From contig NZ_FXUT01000001.1 of assembly GCF_900183385.1 (NCBI RefSeq), positions 372,001 to 436,000 on the forward strand: a stretch of 64,000 nucleotides of DNA, in the 5' to 3' direction. The notes beneath the pieces were generated by a model. That model saw only the letters and a list, made by a program, of their open reading frames with translations, was not told the origin of the DNA and searched no databases. This document shows, in pieces, positions 27,881 through 36,504 of this stretch. This stretch comes from Listeria costaricensis (GTDB lineage: Bacteria > Bacillota > Bacilli > Lactobacillales > Listeriaceae). Position numbers and translations under genes: made by a program. How positions within the stretch are numbered: position 1 is the first letter of the stretch; every line of letters begins with the position of its first letter.

Positions 27881-29677
27881 TTAAGCCATATCCATCCCGC
27901 TGTTTTGTAATTGATACATGGACTGATAAATGCCATTTTGCCGCACTAATTCTTCATGTGTGCCTCGCTCGACGATCTTGCCCTTACTTAGAACGAGGAT
28001 CAAATCGGCATCCTTAATTGTCGAAAGTCGATGCGCAATCGCAATGGTTGTCCGTCCTTCCCGCATTCTCGCAAGCCCCGTTTGAATGAGCGACTCTGTT
28101 TCCGTATCAATACTAGCAGTAGCTTCATCCAACACGAGAATCTGCGGATTGGTTACTACCGTTCTGGCAAATGAAATGAGCTGTCGCTGCCCACTTGAAA
28201 ATGAGGCGCCGCGCTCAATGACCTTATGATGATACGTGTCGTCCAGCGTTTGAATGAAGCGATCCGCCTGGACAAATTCAGCTGCATCTTGAACCGCCCG
28301 ATCGGAAATCGACTGATCGTAAAGCCGGATATTACTGGCAATGTCGCCATAAAACATAAAGCTGTCTTGTAAAACCAGCCCCATCTTTTGTCGCAACTCT
28401 TGAACCGGATATTGCTTGATCGAACGGCCATCTATCAGAATATCCCCTCGTTCAAATTCATAAAAACGCATCATCAGATTGATAACAGAGCTTTTGCCAC
28501 TGCCGGTATGCCCGACAAGAGCCACCGTTTGCCCAGGAAGAGCCGTAAAGCTGATGTCTTTCAGCACATCATGTTCACCATCATAAGCAAATGACACATG
28601 TTGAAACTCGATTTGCCCTTTTTCAATTTTTGCTCCTTCTGCTGGCACTTGAGCGGGCACTTCTTCCGTTTCATCCATAATCCGAAATACCCGTGAAGCA
28701 GCTGTAATGGCCTCTTGATACATGGCCAGCCGTTCCATCACATTGTAAATCGCCTCTAAAAAGCGGTCGAAATAACTGATAAACGCATAAACCGTCCCAA
28801 TTGCAACTGGCCCGATCAAAGATTCTGCCCCAAAGAAGCTCAAGATAATCACCACTGCAATCGCATAAATAAAATCGATCGCCGGTCCCAGAAGCAGTGC
28901 ATTAAACTTAATGTTCTTCATGCCAACATCATAATAGTCCTTGTTAATCGCTTCAAACTCGGCCGTCAGACGTTTTTCCTGATTGAATTGCTGGATGATG
29001 GCCATTCCTGAAATCGATTCGCTGATTTTGGCATTCAGTTGACTCAGTTTTTCCCGGCGCGCCCGATAAAATTTCGAACTATACTTTCGATAAACAATAA
29101 TGATCAAGACAATCAGCGGAAAGAGAATCAAACTGTAAAAAGCAAGCTGTGTATTCAGCACAAACATCGAAGCATAGATTCCCACCAGCATAAATAAACT
29201 CTGGATTGCCGTGGAAAGCACATTGATAAACATATCTTTAATGGCTTCCGTATCATTGGTCACGCGGGATACCAAGCTGCCCGCCGGTGTCTGATCAAAA
29301 TAACGCATGCCCAGACTATGCAACTTACTAAAAATATCAATACGAATTTGTTTGACAATATTCAGCGCGATTTTCTGGAAAAAGACCAGCTGAAAATACC
29401 AAACGATCGCTTTCCCCAGCACTAAGCCAAAATAGCCACAGCCTAAAATGACAAAGGCCTGAATATCGATATTCATGGGTGTCAAATAATCATCCAGGAA
29501 TTTCCGAATAATCAGCGGGGCATACACATCCGCCAGTGTAACAAGTAGCACGAGCACCATCGTCACGCACAAAAGCGGAATATGATACTTCGTGTAACGC
29601 ATCAAGCGCAGCAAAACCGCCCGATGCTCACGACCTGTCATCGTTTCCAGTTCCTGATTCGTTTGTGCTTCATTCAT
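27881..29677 (-). CDS. Heterodimeric ABC exporter subunit, canonical ATPase site
   Basis: A 598-residue half-transporter with six N-terminal membrane helices and a C-terminal ATPase. Walker A GHTGSGKSS lies near residue 394 and Walker B ILVLDEATASID has the catalytic Glu. Its signature is FSSGQRQ instead of LSGGQ. The start is the ATG at 29677, preceded by GGAGGTGG and overlapping the partner gene by 8 bases. Together the pair resembles YheI/YheH or TM287/288-type multidrug exporters; the substrate is unknown. Confidence 0.93.
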   Translation of the reverse strand: MNEAQTNQELETMTGREHRAVLLRLMRYTKYHIPLLCVTMVLVLLVTLADVYAPLIIRKFLDDYLTPMNIDIQAFVILGCGYFGLVLGKAIVWYFQLVFFQKIALNIVKQIRIDIFSKLHSLGMRYFDQTPAGSLVSRVTNDTEAIKDMFINVLSTAIQSLFMLVGIYASMFVLNTQLAFYSLILFPLIVLIIIVYRKYSSKFYRARREKLSQLNAKISESISGMAIIQQFNQEKRLTAEFEAINKDYYDVGMKNIKFNALLLGPAIDFIYAIAVVIILSFFGAESLIGPVAIGTVYAFISYFDRFLEAIYNVMERLAMYQEAITAASRVFRIMDETEEVPAQVPAEGAKIEKGQIEFQHVSFAYDGEHDVLKDISFTALPGQTVALVGHTGSGKSSVINLMMRFYEFERGDILIDGRSIKQYPVQELRQKMGLVLQDSFMFYGDIASNIRLYDQSISDRAVQDAAEFVQADRFIQTLDDTYHHKVIERGASFSSGQRQLISFARTVVTNPQILVLDEATASIDTETESLIQTGLARMREGRTTIAIAHRLSTIKDADLILVLSKGKIVERGTHEELVRQNGIYQSMYQLQNSGMDMA

Positions 29678-31430
29678 TTGCCCCACCTCCTTTTTCAAGC
29701 GCTTCCTCCAGCTGCTGCTCCCGGTAGATCTCTGCATACCAGCCGTCTTTTTCCAAGAGTTCCGCATGTGTGCCTCTCTCTTTAATCTGCCCATCTTCCA
29801 CCACAATGATCAAATCAGCATGTTCCACGGAGCTTAAGCGATGCGCACTGATAATCGTTGTTTTAGCCGTACGTTCTTGCCGCAAGTTAGCCAGAATTTT
29901 TTCTTCTGTTTTGGCATCTACCGCCGACAAGGCATCATCCAAAATCAATAATTCAGGATCTAAAATCAGTGCACGCGCAATCGCCAGCCGCTGCTTCTGA
30001 CCGCCAGAAAGTGAAACGCCACGTTCACCCACAATCGTGCGGTAGCCATCTTTGAACTCTACAATATCATCATGAACTGAAACCAGCTTTGCAACCTCTT
30101 CCACTTGCTGATTACTTGCATCTGGATAGCCAAAGCGAATATTATCCGCCACAGTTGTCGAGAATAAAAATTGGTCTTGCGGTACATAACCAATGGCTCT
30201 ACGCAACACTTTCGTCTGATAAGCCGTAAGCGGTTCCTCGCCAAGATAAATATCGCCTTGATACGAATCATACTCCCGTAAAAGTAGTTTGAGCAGCGTT
30301 GTTTTTCCTGAACCCGTCCGTCCAACAATGCCCAGCGTCTCACCTGCACGAATCGAAAAGGCAATATTTTGGAGTACAGGCTCTGTTTCATCTGGATAGG
30401 TAAAGCTTTTCAGGTCAAATTGTAAATCACTGCTTGAAATGACCGTTTTAGCATCAGGCTGATCGACAATGTCTTCCTTTTCTTGTAACAACCGATCCAC
30501 CCTGTCATACGAAGCGCTTCCTCTTTGAAGAATGTTATACAGAAAACCAAATGCCAGCATCGGCCATATCAATAAAAATAAATAATTGACAAATGAAACG
30601 AGCTGCCCAATGGAAAGTGAGCCATCCACCATAAACTTAGCGCCCACACCCAGCGTAATTACAAACGACATTCCGACCACGATAGAAATCATCGGATCAT
30701 AAAGTGCATCAATTTTAGCCACTTTCATATTTCGATCTACCACATCCACCGTCTGATCAGAAAAGTCCGCAATATCTTCTTTCTCCTGACCAAAAGTTCG
30801 TGTCACCTTGATCCCGGCAATGCTTTCCTGTACCTTATCATTTAATCTGGAAAATGCAGCCTGTGCCTCATGAAAGCGGTCATGTAGCATTTTCCCCAGC
30901 ACCGAACTTCCGATAACCATCAGCGGCATTGGTAGCAGAGCAATCAATGTCAAGCGCCAGTCGATACTGATCGCCATCATGGCAATCACCGTTCCCCCTG
31001 TCAAAAAGGAATCCGCCAGAGTCAAAATCCCAATCCCTGCCACCTGCTGAATCGCCGTAATATCATTTGTCGCATGCGCCATCAGGTCCCCAGTCCGGTA
31101 GCGCTGAAAGAAAAATGGCGACATCTTGGTAAAATGTTCAAATAACCGCAGTCTAAGTTTTCGTTGCAGTTTATTATCCGAACCAAAAATCATCATCCGC
31201 CACACATAGCGTCCCAAGTATGTGACAATCGCTACTCCGACTAAAAGCAGCATCCACTCAATCAGCTTCGTTTTCGTGAGTGTATCACTAGAAATCGCAT
31301 CCACAACTTTCCCGATATAAAGCGGCGGAATAAGTTGCAGTAAGGCAATCAAAAACAAAATCGATACACCAAATAAATAATAGATTTTCTGTTCTTTAAA
31401 AAACCAACCAAGTGATCTAAAAATTTTCAA
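29670..31430 (-). CDS. Heterodimeric ABC exporter subunit, degenerate ATPase site
   Basis: The 586-residue partner half-transporter has six membrane helices, Walker A GRTGSGKTT near residue 374 and a perfect LSGGQKQRLAIARAL signature. Its Walker B reads LLILDDALSAVD, with Asp in place of the catalytic Glu. The two half-sites therefore complement each other: this signature serves the other subunit's working Walker motifs. The start is TTG at 31430, preceded by GGGAGGGG. It is the first full gene after an attenuator-like leader. Confidence 0.93.
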   Translation of the reverse strand: MKIFRSLGWFFKEQKIYYLFGVSILFLIALLQLIPPLYIGKVVDAISSDTLTKTKLIEWMLLLVGVAIVTYLGRYVWRMMIFGSDNKLQRKLRLRLFEHFTKMSPFFFQRYRTGDLMAHATNDITAIQQVAGIGILTLADSFLTGGTVIAMMAISIDWRLTLIALLPMPLMVIGSSVLGKMLHDRFHEAQAAFSRLNDKVQESIAGIKVTRTFGQEKEDIADFSDQTVDVVDRNMKVAKIDALYDPMISIVVGMSFVITLGVGAKFMVDGSLSIGQLVSFVNYLFLLIWPMLAFGFLYNILQRGSASYDRVDRLLQEKEDIVDQPDAKTVISSSDLQFDLKSFTYPDETEPVLQNIAFSIRAGETLGIVGRTGSGKTTLLKLLLREYDSYQGDIYLGEEPLTAYQTKVLRRAIGYVPQDQFLFSTTVADNIRFGYPDASNQQVEEVAKLVSVHDDIVEFKDGYRTIVGERGVSLSGGQKQRLAIARALILDPELLILDDALSAVDAKTEEKILANLRQERTAKTTIISAHRLSSVEHADLIIVVEDGQIKERGTHAELLEKDGWYAEIYREQQLEEALEKGGGANE

Positions 31431-31465
31431 TCCGAAATCCCCTCCCTTTTTTAAATTTAGGCAAC

Positions 31466-31501
31466 AAAAAATAATGGTCCCATAACTGGTCCATTATTGC
31501 T
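31466..31501 (-). terminator. Attenuator terminator in the ABC exporter leader
   Basis: On the minus strand AATAATGG pairs with CCATTATT (an extra CC/GG closes inside an A-A mismatch), followed by TTTTTT. It lies between the leader ORF and the exporter start. Its left arm, extended to AGCAATAATG (31501-31492), is also exactly complementary to CATTATTGCT (31632-31623) inside the leader ORF, so two mutually exclusive folds are possible. Confidence 0.7.
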
Positions 31502-31561
31502 AACACGTCTATTTGTCACCATTCGATTGCATACAAAACCTTGAACTAAAAGGGAGCTCCG

Positions 31562-31678
31562 TTAAAAAATGCCAACACCTTTATTCCTGGAGATACATGA
31601 AGATGCAAATACATGGACAGAAAGCAATAATGTTATTTGATTATCTTTTTCGCTTCGTACAATGGCTGTTTTCATCAT
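31562..31678 (-). CDS. Putative 38-residue leader peptide of the ABC exporter operon
   Basis: A short frame begins at the ATG at 31678, 6 bases after AAAGGAGG, a near-perfect ribosome site. It encodes MMKTAIVRSEKDNQITLLLS, then VHVFASSCISRNKGVGIF, and a TAA. Codons 16-19 contain the segment that can pair with the terminator arm. An overlapping 13-codon frame from the ATG at 31682 (MNDENSHCTKRKR) stops at 31641, 8 bases before that segment, but its spacing to the ribosome site is too short. I know no homologue. A regulatory role is inferred from layout alone. Confidence 0.5.
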   Translation of the reverse strand: MMKTAIVRSEKDNQITLLLSVHVFASSCISRNKGVGIF

Positions 31679-31714
31679 TCATTACCTCCTTTTCTCGTTT
31701 TATGCAACGATATC

Positions 31715-31743
31715 ATTTTACCTGATAAGGAAAATTATTACAA
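31715..31743 (-). promoter_or_regulatory. Promoter of the ABC exporter leader
   Basis: TTGTAA (31743-31738), 17 bases, TAAAAT (31720-31715). The predicted start near 31708 is about 30 bases before the leader ORF. Confidence 0.6.
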
Positions 31744-31807
31744 CTGATAATTAGAAATTAATTAAAATTTTTTAATTTGTTATTTTTCCGACATTTAAGC
31801 AGTCCAT

Positions 31808-31851
31808 ATAAAAACGCCTTTTCAGCTGGTTTTACCACAACTGAAAAGACG
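31808..31851 (-). terminator. Intrinsic terminator after yneF
   Basis: On the minus strand AACGTCTTTTCAG pairs with CTGAAAAGGCGTT and is followed by TTTAT. It lies between yneF and the exporter promoter. The stretch 31430-31933 therefore holds only this terminator and the exporter leader. Confidence 0.8.
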
Positions 31852-31933
31852 TTATTTATGAATGGAAGCCACTAACTACAGGTTTCCTGAATTTCTTTGA
31901 ACAACTTTTTAGACTGCCTAGTGAAGCACAATC

Positions 31934-32173
31934 TTATTTTTTCTTTTTGTTTTTTATTTCTTTTTCTTGTTGTTTACCCATTGCGCTCATCATTTGATTG
32001 ATTTTTTTCTGAGAAGGCTTCATGCCCATTTGCGCCATCATCATTTGCAACATTTGCTCGTTGATTGGCGGATTATTTTTCAGATAACTCATCATGTAGC
32101 GTCTCGCAATGAAAAAACCAGCAGCCAGCCCAGCAACTAAGCAAATCAGACCGACAAGAATGTAAATCCACAT
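31934..32173 (-). CDS. yneF: YneF-family small membrane protein (UPF0154)
   Basis: The 79-residue protein has one N-terminal transmembrane helix ([20 protein letters not shown]), then RRYM, a methionine-rich segment ([28 protein letters not shown]) and a lysine-rich tail. This is the conserved UPF0154 pattern. I chose the ATG at 32173 because GGAGGAG precedes it. It follows tkt, as in Bacillus and Listeria. Function is unknown. Confidence 0.85.
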   Translation of the reverse strand: MWIYILVGLICLVAGLAAGFFIARRYMMSYLKNNPPINEQMLQMMMAQMGMKPSQKKINQMMSAMGKQQEKEIKNKKKK

Positions 32174-32319
32174 ATTAACTTTCTCCTCCTTGAACGAATA
32201 TACCTCTTTTATTGTACTTGATTTAAGTTGAACAAACAATAACTTTTTTCATTTCCCTTTTAAGTCCTTGTTTTTCAAATGACAACCGTTTCATTATAGC
32301 ATTATTTTTTAATTTTAGC

Positions 32320-32355
32320 CAAAAGAAAAAGCGGAAGTGAAGACACCTCCGCTCG
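32320..32355 (-). terminator. Intrinsic terminator of tkt
   Basis: On the minus strand AGCGGAGGTGT pairs imperfectly with ACTTCCGCT and is followed by TTTTCTTTT, just after the tkt stop. Confidence 0.8.
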
Positions 32356-32361
32356 AAAATT

Positions 32362-34356
32362 TTAAAGGGATTGAACTGTTTCAACGACATTTTCTACAGT
32401 GAAACCATAGTTCTTGATAATCGTCTCACCCGGCGCCGAAGCACCAAAACGATCGATTCCAATAATTTTGCCATCAAGTCCTACATAGCGATCCCAACCA
32501 AATGAAGCGGCCATTTCGATTGCCACCCGTTTTCTAACAGCATTTGGCAATACACTTTCTTTATAAGCAGCCGATTGTTTTTCAAATAAATCAAACGAAG
32601 GAACACTTACAACGGAAGCATCTGTCCCCGCTTTTTTCAATTCCGTTTGCGCTTGAACGGCCAAATTCACTTCTGAACCGCTAGCAAGAAGAATGACATC
32701 TGGCGTTGATTTTTCAGAAGGCGATACCACATAGGCGCCTTTTGCCACACCTTGTTCAGCAAGTTCAGCAGATTTCGGTAATGTCGGTAATCCTTGACGT
32801 GTCAATACCAGTGCATGTGGTGTATCAGTAGATGCAATCGCCAATTTCCAAGCAGCCGTTACTTCATTCCCATCTGCTGGTCGAATAACTGACAAACCTG
32901 GCATTGCACGCAGAGAAGCCAACTGTTCAACTGGTTCATGCGTCGGACCATCTTCCCCTACCGCGATACTATCGTGAGTTAAGACATATGTGACAGGCAA
33001 ATGCTGAATCGCCGAAAGTCGAATCGCCGCCCGCAAGTAATCAGAGAAAACAAAGAACGTTCCGCCATAAACTTTTAATCCACCATGAAGAGCCATACCG
33101 TTAAGCGCTGCACCCATAGCAAATTCGCGCACACCAAACCAAATATTGCGCTCTGCTGGCGTTTCTTTCGTAAATTCGCCATCTGTTTTGATATTCGTAT
33201 TATTTGAACCAGCTAAATCTGCCGAACCACCGAATAATTGAGGCAATTTAGCAGCCAGTGCATTGATTGTCTCACCGCTAGACGCTCGACTCGCTAACGC
33301 TTGATCATCGCCATAAACTGGCAACTCGTCCGCCCAACCATTCGGCAGCTCATCCGCCAAACTATCCGTTAACTGCTTAGCCAGTTCTGGATACTTCGCT
33401 TGGTATTCCTCAAAGAGTTCATTCCAAAGAGCCTCTTTTTTAGCTCCACGAGTTTGAATCGTTTCTTTAAAGCGATCATAAACTTCTTGAGGGACAAAGA
33501 ACGGCTCCTCATATTCCCAACCGTATGCAGCTTTTGCCGCCTTGATTCCTTCATCACCAAGCGGAGCACCATGAACTTTGCTAGTGCCAGCGTTTGGCGC
33601 ACCAAAACCAATAACAGTTTTTACTTCAATCATTGTTGGTTGTGAGGTATTTTGTTTTGCTTTTTCGATTGCTGCCAAAATTTCTGCCGTATCATTTCCA
33701 TCTTTCACTAATAGATGTTCCCATCCGTAACTTTCAAATCGCGCTTTGACATCTTCAGAGAAAGATTTGTCTAAATCACCATCTAGAGAAATATCATTGG
33801 AATCATATAAAAGGATCAAACGCCCCAATTGTTGATGTCCAGCCAGGGAAGCTGCTTCAGAAGCAACACCTTCCATCAAATCACCATCGCCACATAGAGC
33901 ATATGTATAATGGTCCACAATGTTAAAGTCCTCTTTATTGTACATGCCTTCTAAATGACGTTCAGCCATTGCCATCCCAACAGCCATCGCAATCCCTTGC
34001 CCAAGAGGCCCTGTTGTTGCATCTACTCCATCAGTATGACGATATTCTGGGTGGCCAGGCGTTTTGCTATCCCATTGTCTGAAATTTTTCAATTCCTCCA
34101 TACTTAAATCAAAACCACTTAAATGAAGCAAACTATATAGAAGCATTGATCCATGTCCCGCTGATAGAACAAAACGATCACGATTGAACCAATTAGAATG
34201 CGCTGGATTGGTATTTAAAACCTTCGACCACAAGGTATAAGCCATTGGAGCAGCCCCCATCGGCAAACCTGGATGACCGGAATTTGCTTTTTGGATTGCA
34301 TCCATCGATAGTGTCCGAATCGAATTAATTGCTAACTGATCTGTGTTATCAAACAA
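32362..34356 (-). CDS. tkt: Transketolase
   Basis: Transketolase moves two-carbon units between sugar phosphates in the non-oxidative pentose phosphate pathway, using thiamine diphosphate. The protein shows [13 protein letters not shown], the cofactor-binding [13 protein letters not shown] and the [12 protein letters not shown] segment of the pyrimidine domain. I prefer the TTG at 34356 (664 residues, starting [16 protein letters not shown]), because GAGAGG is 9 bases upstream; an ATG at 34365 is almost in contact with that ribosome site. Terminators on both sides suggest it is transcribed alone. Confidence 0.95.
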   Translation of the reverse strand: MFDNTDQLAINSIRTLSMDAIQKANSGHPGLPMGAAPMAYTLWSKVLNTNPAHSNWFNRDRFVLSAGHGSMLLYSLLHLSGFDLSMEELKNFRQWDSKTPGHPEYRHTDGVDATTGPLGQGIAMAVGMAMAERHLEGMYNKEDFNIVDHYTYALCGDGDLMEGVASEAASLAGHQQLGRLILLYDSNDISLDGDLDKSFSEDVKARFESYGWEHLLVKDGNDTAEILAAIEKAKQNTSQPTMIEVKTVIGFGAPNAGTSKVHGAPLGDEGIKAAKAAYGWEYEEPFFVPQEVYDRFKETIQTRGAKKEALWNELFEEYQAKYPELAKQLTDSLADELPNGWADELPVYGDDQALASRASSGETINALAAKLPQLFGGSADLAGSNNTNIKTDGEFTKETPAERNIWFGVREFAMGAALNGMALHGGLKVYGGTFFVFSDYLRAAIRLSAIQHLPVTYVLTHDSIAVGEDGPTHEPVEQLASLRAMPGLSVIRPADGNEVTAAWKLAIASTDTPHALVLTRQGLPTLPKSAELAEQGVAKGAYVVSPSEKSTPDVILLASGSEVNLAVQAQTELKKAGTDASVVSVPSFDLFEKQSAAYKESVLPNAVRKRVAIEMAASFGWDRYVGLDGKIIGIDRFGASAPGETIIKNYGFTVENVVETVQSL

Positions 34357-34423
34357 ATGAAACATCCTCTCTTTATTATGATTATTACTACCCTTATCTT
34401 AAGCCTTCTGATCAAAATATACA

Positions 34424-34456
34424 ACAAAAAACGCAAAAATGATCATTATTTTTGCG
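34424..34456 (-). terminator. Intrinsic terminator after ynzC
   Basis: CGCAAAAAT pairs perfectly with ATTTTTGCG, followed on the minus strand by TTTTTTG. The right arm belongs to a direct repeat TTTTTGCGCGTTTG at about 34450 and 34468, giving a possible alternative stem. Confidence 0.8.
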
Positions 34457-34506
34457 CGTTTGTTCATTTTTGCGCGTTTGGTTATAGAAACTACTATTAC
34501 CTTCGC

Positions 34507-34737
34507 TTACTGATGCTTTTTGCGGGCACGTTTAATTTTATCCGGTGTTACATCTCGTCCATTCGGATCCAAAATTGTTGTCCGTTCAATCGTATTTTTC
34601 ATATGGGAGCGAAATGACTTCAAATATTCTTTACGAAGTTTTTCTTGTTCGATCTTTTCATCAGCACTCAAAGTCCCCGCTTTTTTCTTTCTTGATAATT
34701 CATTAATTCGATCAATTTTTTCTTTTTCCAGCATCAT
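34507..34737 (-). CDS. ynzC: DUF896 family protein YnzC
   Basis: A 76-residue, highly charged helical protein with the DUF896 pattern: IDRINELSRKKKAGTLSADEKIEQEKLRKEYLKSFR and the C-terminal NGRDVTPDKIKRARKK. Family members form a small helical hairpin of unknown function. Tandem ATGs at 34737 and 34734 follow AAAGGGTGA. In Bacillus and Listeria it lies between yneA and tkt; here mscL is inserted between yneA and ynzC. Confidence 0.88.
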   Translation of the reverse strand: MMLEKEKIDRINELSRKKKAGTLSADEKIEQEKLRKEYLKSFRSHMKNTIERTTILDPNGRDVTPDKIKRARKKHQ

Positions 34738-34770
34738 CGTTCACCCTTTGTCTAGATTTCTTTATAAAAG

Positions 34771-34798
34771 AAGAAAGTATCTATCTCGATACTTTCTA
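34771..34798 (-). terminator. Intrinsic terminator of mscL
   Basis: AGAAAGTATC pairs with GATACTTTCT, followed on the minus strand by TCTTTTAT. Confidence 0.75.
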
Positions 34799-34807
34799 AT
34801 TATACCA

Positions 34808-35263
34808 TTAACTTTGACTGATGACCTCTTCAGCTGGTAAATCTGATGTACAGTGAGGACATTTCGTTGCTTTTTCTGGGACTGAAGATTGACAATACGG
34901 ACATGTTTTAGTTGGAGCTGCTTTTTGTTCCAAATTAAGGACGTATCGACTGACAAGTTTAACAATTAAAAATATAGCAAAAGCAATAATCAAAAAGCTA
35001 ATGATGTTATTGATAAAAAGACCATAATTAATGGTTGGTGCCCCTGCATCTTGTGCTGCTTTTAATGTACTATAAGACTTCCCATCCAGACTTAAAAAGA
35101 GATTACTGAAATCAACATTCCCAATTAGCATCCCAAGCGGCGGCATAATAATATCATCCACCAGCGAATTCACGATTGTCGTAAATGCACCCCCGATAAT
35201 AATCCCAATGGCCATGCTCAACGCGTTCCCTTTTGCAATAAACGTTTTAAAATCTTTTAACAT
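34808..35263 (-). CDS. mscL: Large-conductance mechanosensitive channel with C-terminal zinc ribbon
   Basis: MscL opens under membrane tension to release solutes in osmotic downshock. The first helix (AKGNALSMAIGIIIGGAFTTIVNSLVDDIIMPPLG) and second helix (NIISFLIIAFAIFLIVKLV) are typical, with a loop of about 45 residues between. After residue 112 the usual cytoplasmic helix is replaced or extended by a double-CxxC zinc ribbon (Cys121, 124, 135, 138). Total length is 151 residues, longer than the usual 120-135. It sits between yneA and ynzC, a place where relatives have no mscL. Confidence 0.92.
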   Translation of the reverse strand: MLKDFKTFIAKGNALSMAIGIIIGGAFTTIVNSLVDDIIMPPLGMLIGNVDFSNLFLSLDGKSYSTLKAAQDAGAPTINYGLFINNIISFLIIAFAIFLIVKLVSRYVLNLEQKAAPTKTCPYCQSSVPEKATKCPHCTSDLPAEEVISQS

Positions 35264-35323
35264 TTACATCATCCCTTCTTGAAATAGTTTACCTAATTCA
35301 AGAAAGAAAATAAAGCATATTGT

Positions 35324-35653
35324 TTATTGATCGGCCAACTGCAAATCCGTCTGTTTGTTCACTTGTTTTTCTTTAACAGGAATAATCAAAGAATCTCCTG
35401 CTTTTATTTGTCCGTCAGCTAAATGATTCTCTTTCTCCACCCATTGGACAAATTCCTCCTGATTCATATGGCTTTCATCTGAGTAGTCTGCTGCAAGCGC
35501 CCAAACTGAGTCCCCTTCACTGACATCAATCTTTGAGTAATTATCCGTATCTGTCCCTGCTAAAAATAACATCAAAATAATTCCCATTGCTACACAACCA
35601 ACTAATACAATCACCGTTGCATAATGTTTATCCCAAATCGCTTTTAAAGACAT
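35324..35653 (-). CDS. yneA: SOS cell-division suppressor YneA
   Basis: YneA delays septation during DNA damage. The 109-residue protein has one transmembrane helix (about residues 12-32) and an extracellular LysM domain (about 41-92, SEGDSVWALAADY to AGDSLIIPV), the standard arrangement. It is divergent from lexA, and its promoter contains a LexA box. GGAGGGAT precedes the ATG. This matches yneA of Bacillus and Listeria in position, size and regulation. Confidence 0.92.
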   Translation of the reverse strand: MSLKAIWDKHYATVIVLVGCVAMGIILMLFLAGTDTDNYSKIDVSEGDSVWALAADYSDESHMNQEEFVQWVEKENHLADGQIKAGDSLIIPVKEKQVNKQTDLQLADQ

Positions 35654-35692
35654 CTTTATCCCTCCAAAAGAATGTATGTTCGCTTTTTATTC

Positions 35693-35721
35693 ATTATAGA
35701 ACACTCGTTCGTTTATGTCAA
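35693..35721 (-). promoter_or_regulatory. SOS promoter of yneA with LexA box
   Basis: TTGACA (35721-35716), 17 bases, TATAAT (35698-35693), a full consensus promoter. The LexA box AGAACACTCGTTCG (35698-35711) lies in the spacer. A weaker box-like GAATGTATGTTCG at 35670-35682 lies between promoter and gene. Confidence 0.88.
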
Positions 35722-35729
35722 CAAAAAAA

Positions 35730-35769
35730 CGAACTCTTGTTTGCATTTTTATTTACTATTTGATATACT
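35730..35769 (+). promoter_or_regulatory. lexA promoter with LexA box
   Basis: TTGCAT (35741-35746), 17 bases, TATACT (35764-35769). CGAACTCTTGTTTG (35730-35743) matches the LexA box with one change and overlaps the -35, giving autoregulation. Confidence 0.82.
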
Positions 35770-35812
35770 GAATTTATTAAAGAAGTATGATTATTTTTGA
35801 CGGGGTGAAACC

Positions 35813-36427
35813 ATGAAATTGTCGAAGCGGCAACAAGATATTTATGAATTTATTAAATCAGAAGTGAAAGCAAAAGGATATCCGCCTTCTGTTCGCGAAA
35901 TTGGAGAAGCAGTCGGACTTGCTTCTAGTTCCACTGTTCATGGACATCTTGCACGCCTTGAAGGAAAAGGACTCATTCGAAGAGACCCGACGAAACCGCG
36001 TGCAATTGAAATTTTAGGACTTGAAAATGAACCGCCTACCCCAAGTGTTGTATCAGTGCCGATTATCGGAAAAGTAACGGCTGGCCTGCCTATTGAAGCA
36101 ATTGAAAACATTGATGACTATTTTCCACTTCCTGAGTATCTCGCTGCTGGCGAAAAAGATATTTTCATGCTGGAAATTGATGGAGAAAGTATGATCAATG
36201 CCGGCATCTTAGATGGTGATAAGGTCATTGTTCGTAAACAAAGCAATGCAAACAATGGTGAGATTGTTGTTGCAATGACGGATGACAATGAGGCTACATG
36301 CAAGCGTTTCTACAAGGAAAGCGATCATTTCCGGTTACAGCCTGAGAATGATTCGATGGAACCGATCATCTTGAACAATGTTTCTGTTCTTGGAAAAGTG
36401 ATTGGCCTATTCCGAGATATTCATTAA
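35813..36427 (+). CDS. lexA: LexA repressor
   Basis: LexA represses the SOS genes and cleaves itself when RecA is activated. The 204-residue protein has an N-terminal winged helix ([25 protein letters not shown]), the Ala90-Gly91 cleavage bond in VTAGLP, and the catalytic dyad Ser126 (DGESMI) and Lys164 (ATCKRFY), each one position lower than in B. subtilis. Its own box, the yneA box and the tag box in this window are likely targets. GGGGTGA precedes the ATG. Confidence 0.98.
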   Translation: MKLSKRQQDIYEFIKSEVKAKGYPPSVREIGEAVGLASSSTVHGHLARLEGKGLIRRDPTKPRAIEILGLENEPPTPSVVSVPIIGKVTAGLPIEAIENIDDYFPLPEYLAAGEKDIFMLEIDGESMINAGILDGDKVIVRKQSNANNGEIVVAMTDDNEATCKRFYKESDHFRLQPENDSMEPIILNNVSVLGKVIGLFRDIH

Positions 36428-36442
36428 TTTTTAACTCACGAC

Positions 36443-36477
36443 AAAAAACCGAATGCGTCAAACATTCGGTTTTTTTA
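36443..36477 (+). terminator. Intrinsic terminator of lexA
   Basis: AAAAAACCGAATG pairs with CATTCGGTTTTTT around a 7-base loop. Confidence 0.92.
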
Positions 36478-36504
36478 TGTCCTATTAGAAAGGAGCTCCA
36501 ACAA

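Noticed and set aside
31513-31725. A 70-codon plus-strand frame in the exporter leader
   Set aside because: TTG start without a ribosome site; it is antisense to the leader ORF with its strong ribosome site.
34432-34481. Direct repeat TTTTTGCGCGTTTG upstream of tkt as a regulator site
   Set aside because: One copy is an arm of the ynzC terminator; the second copy is simplest explained as a duplicated arm.
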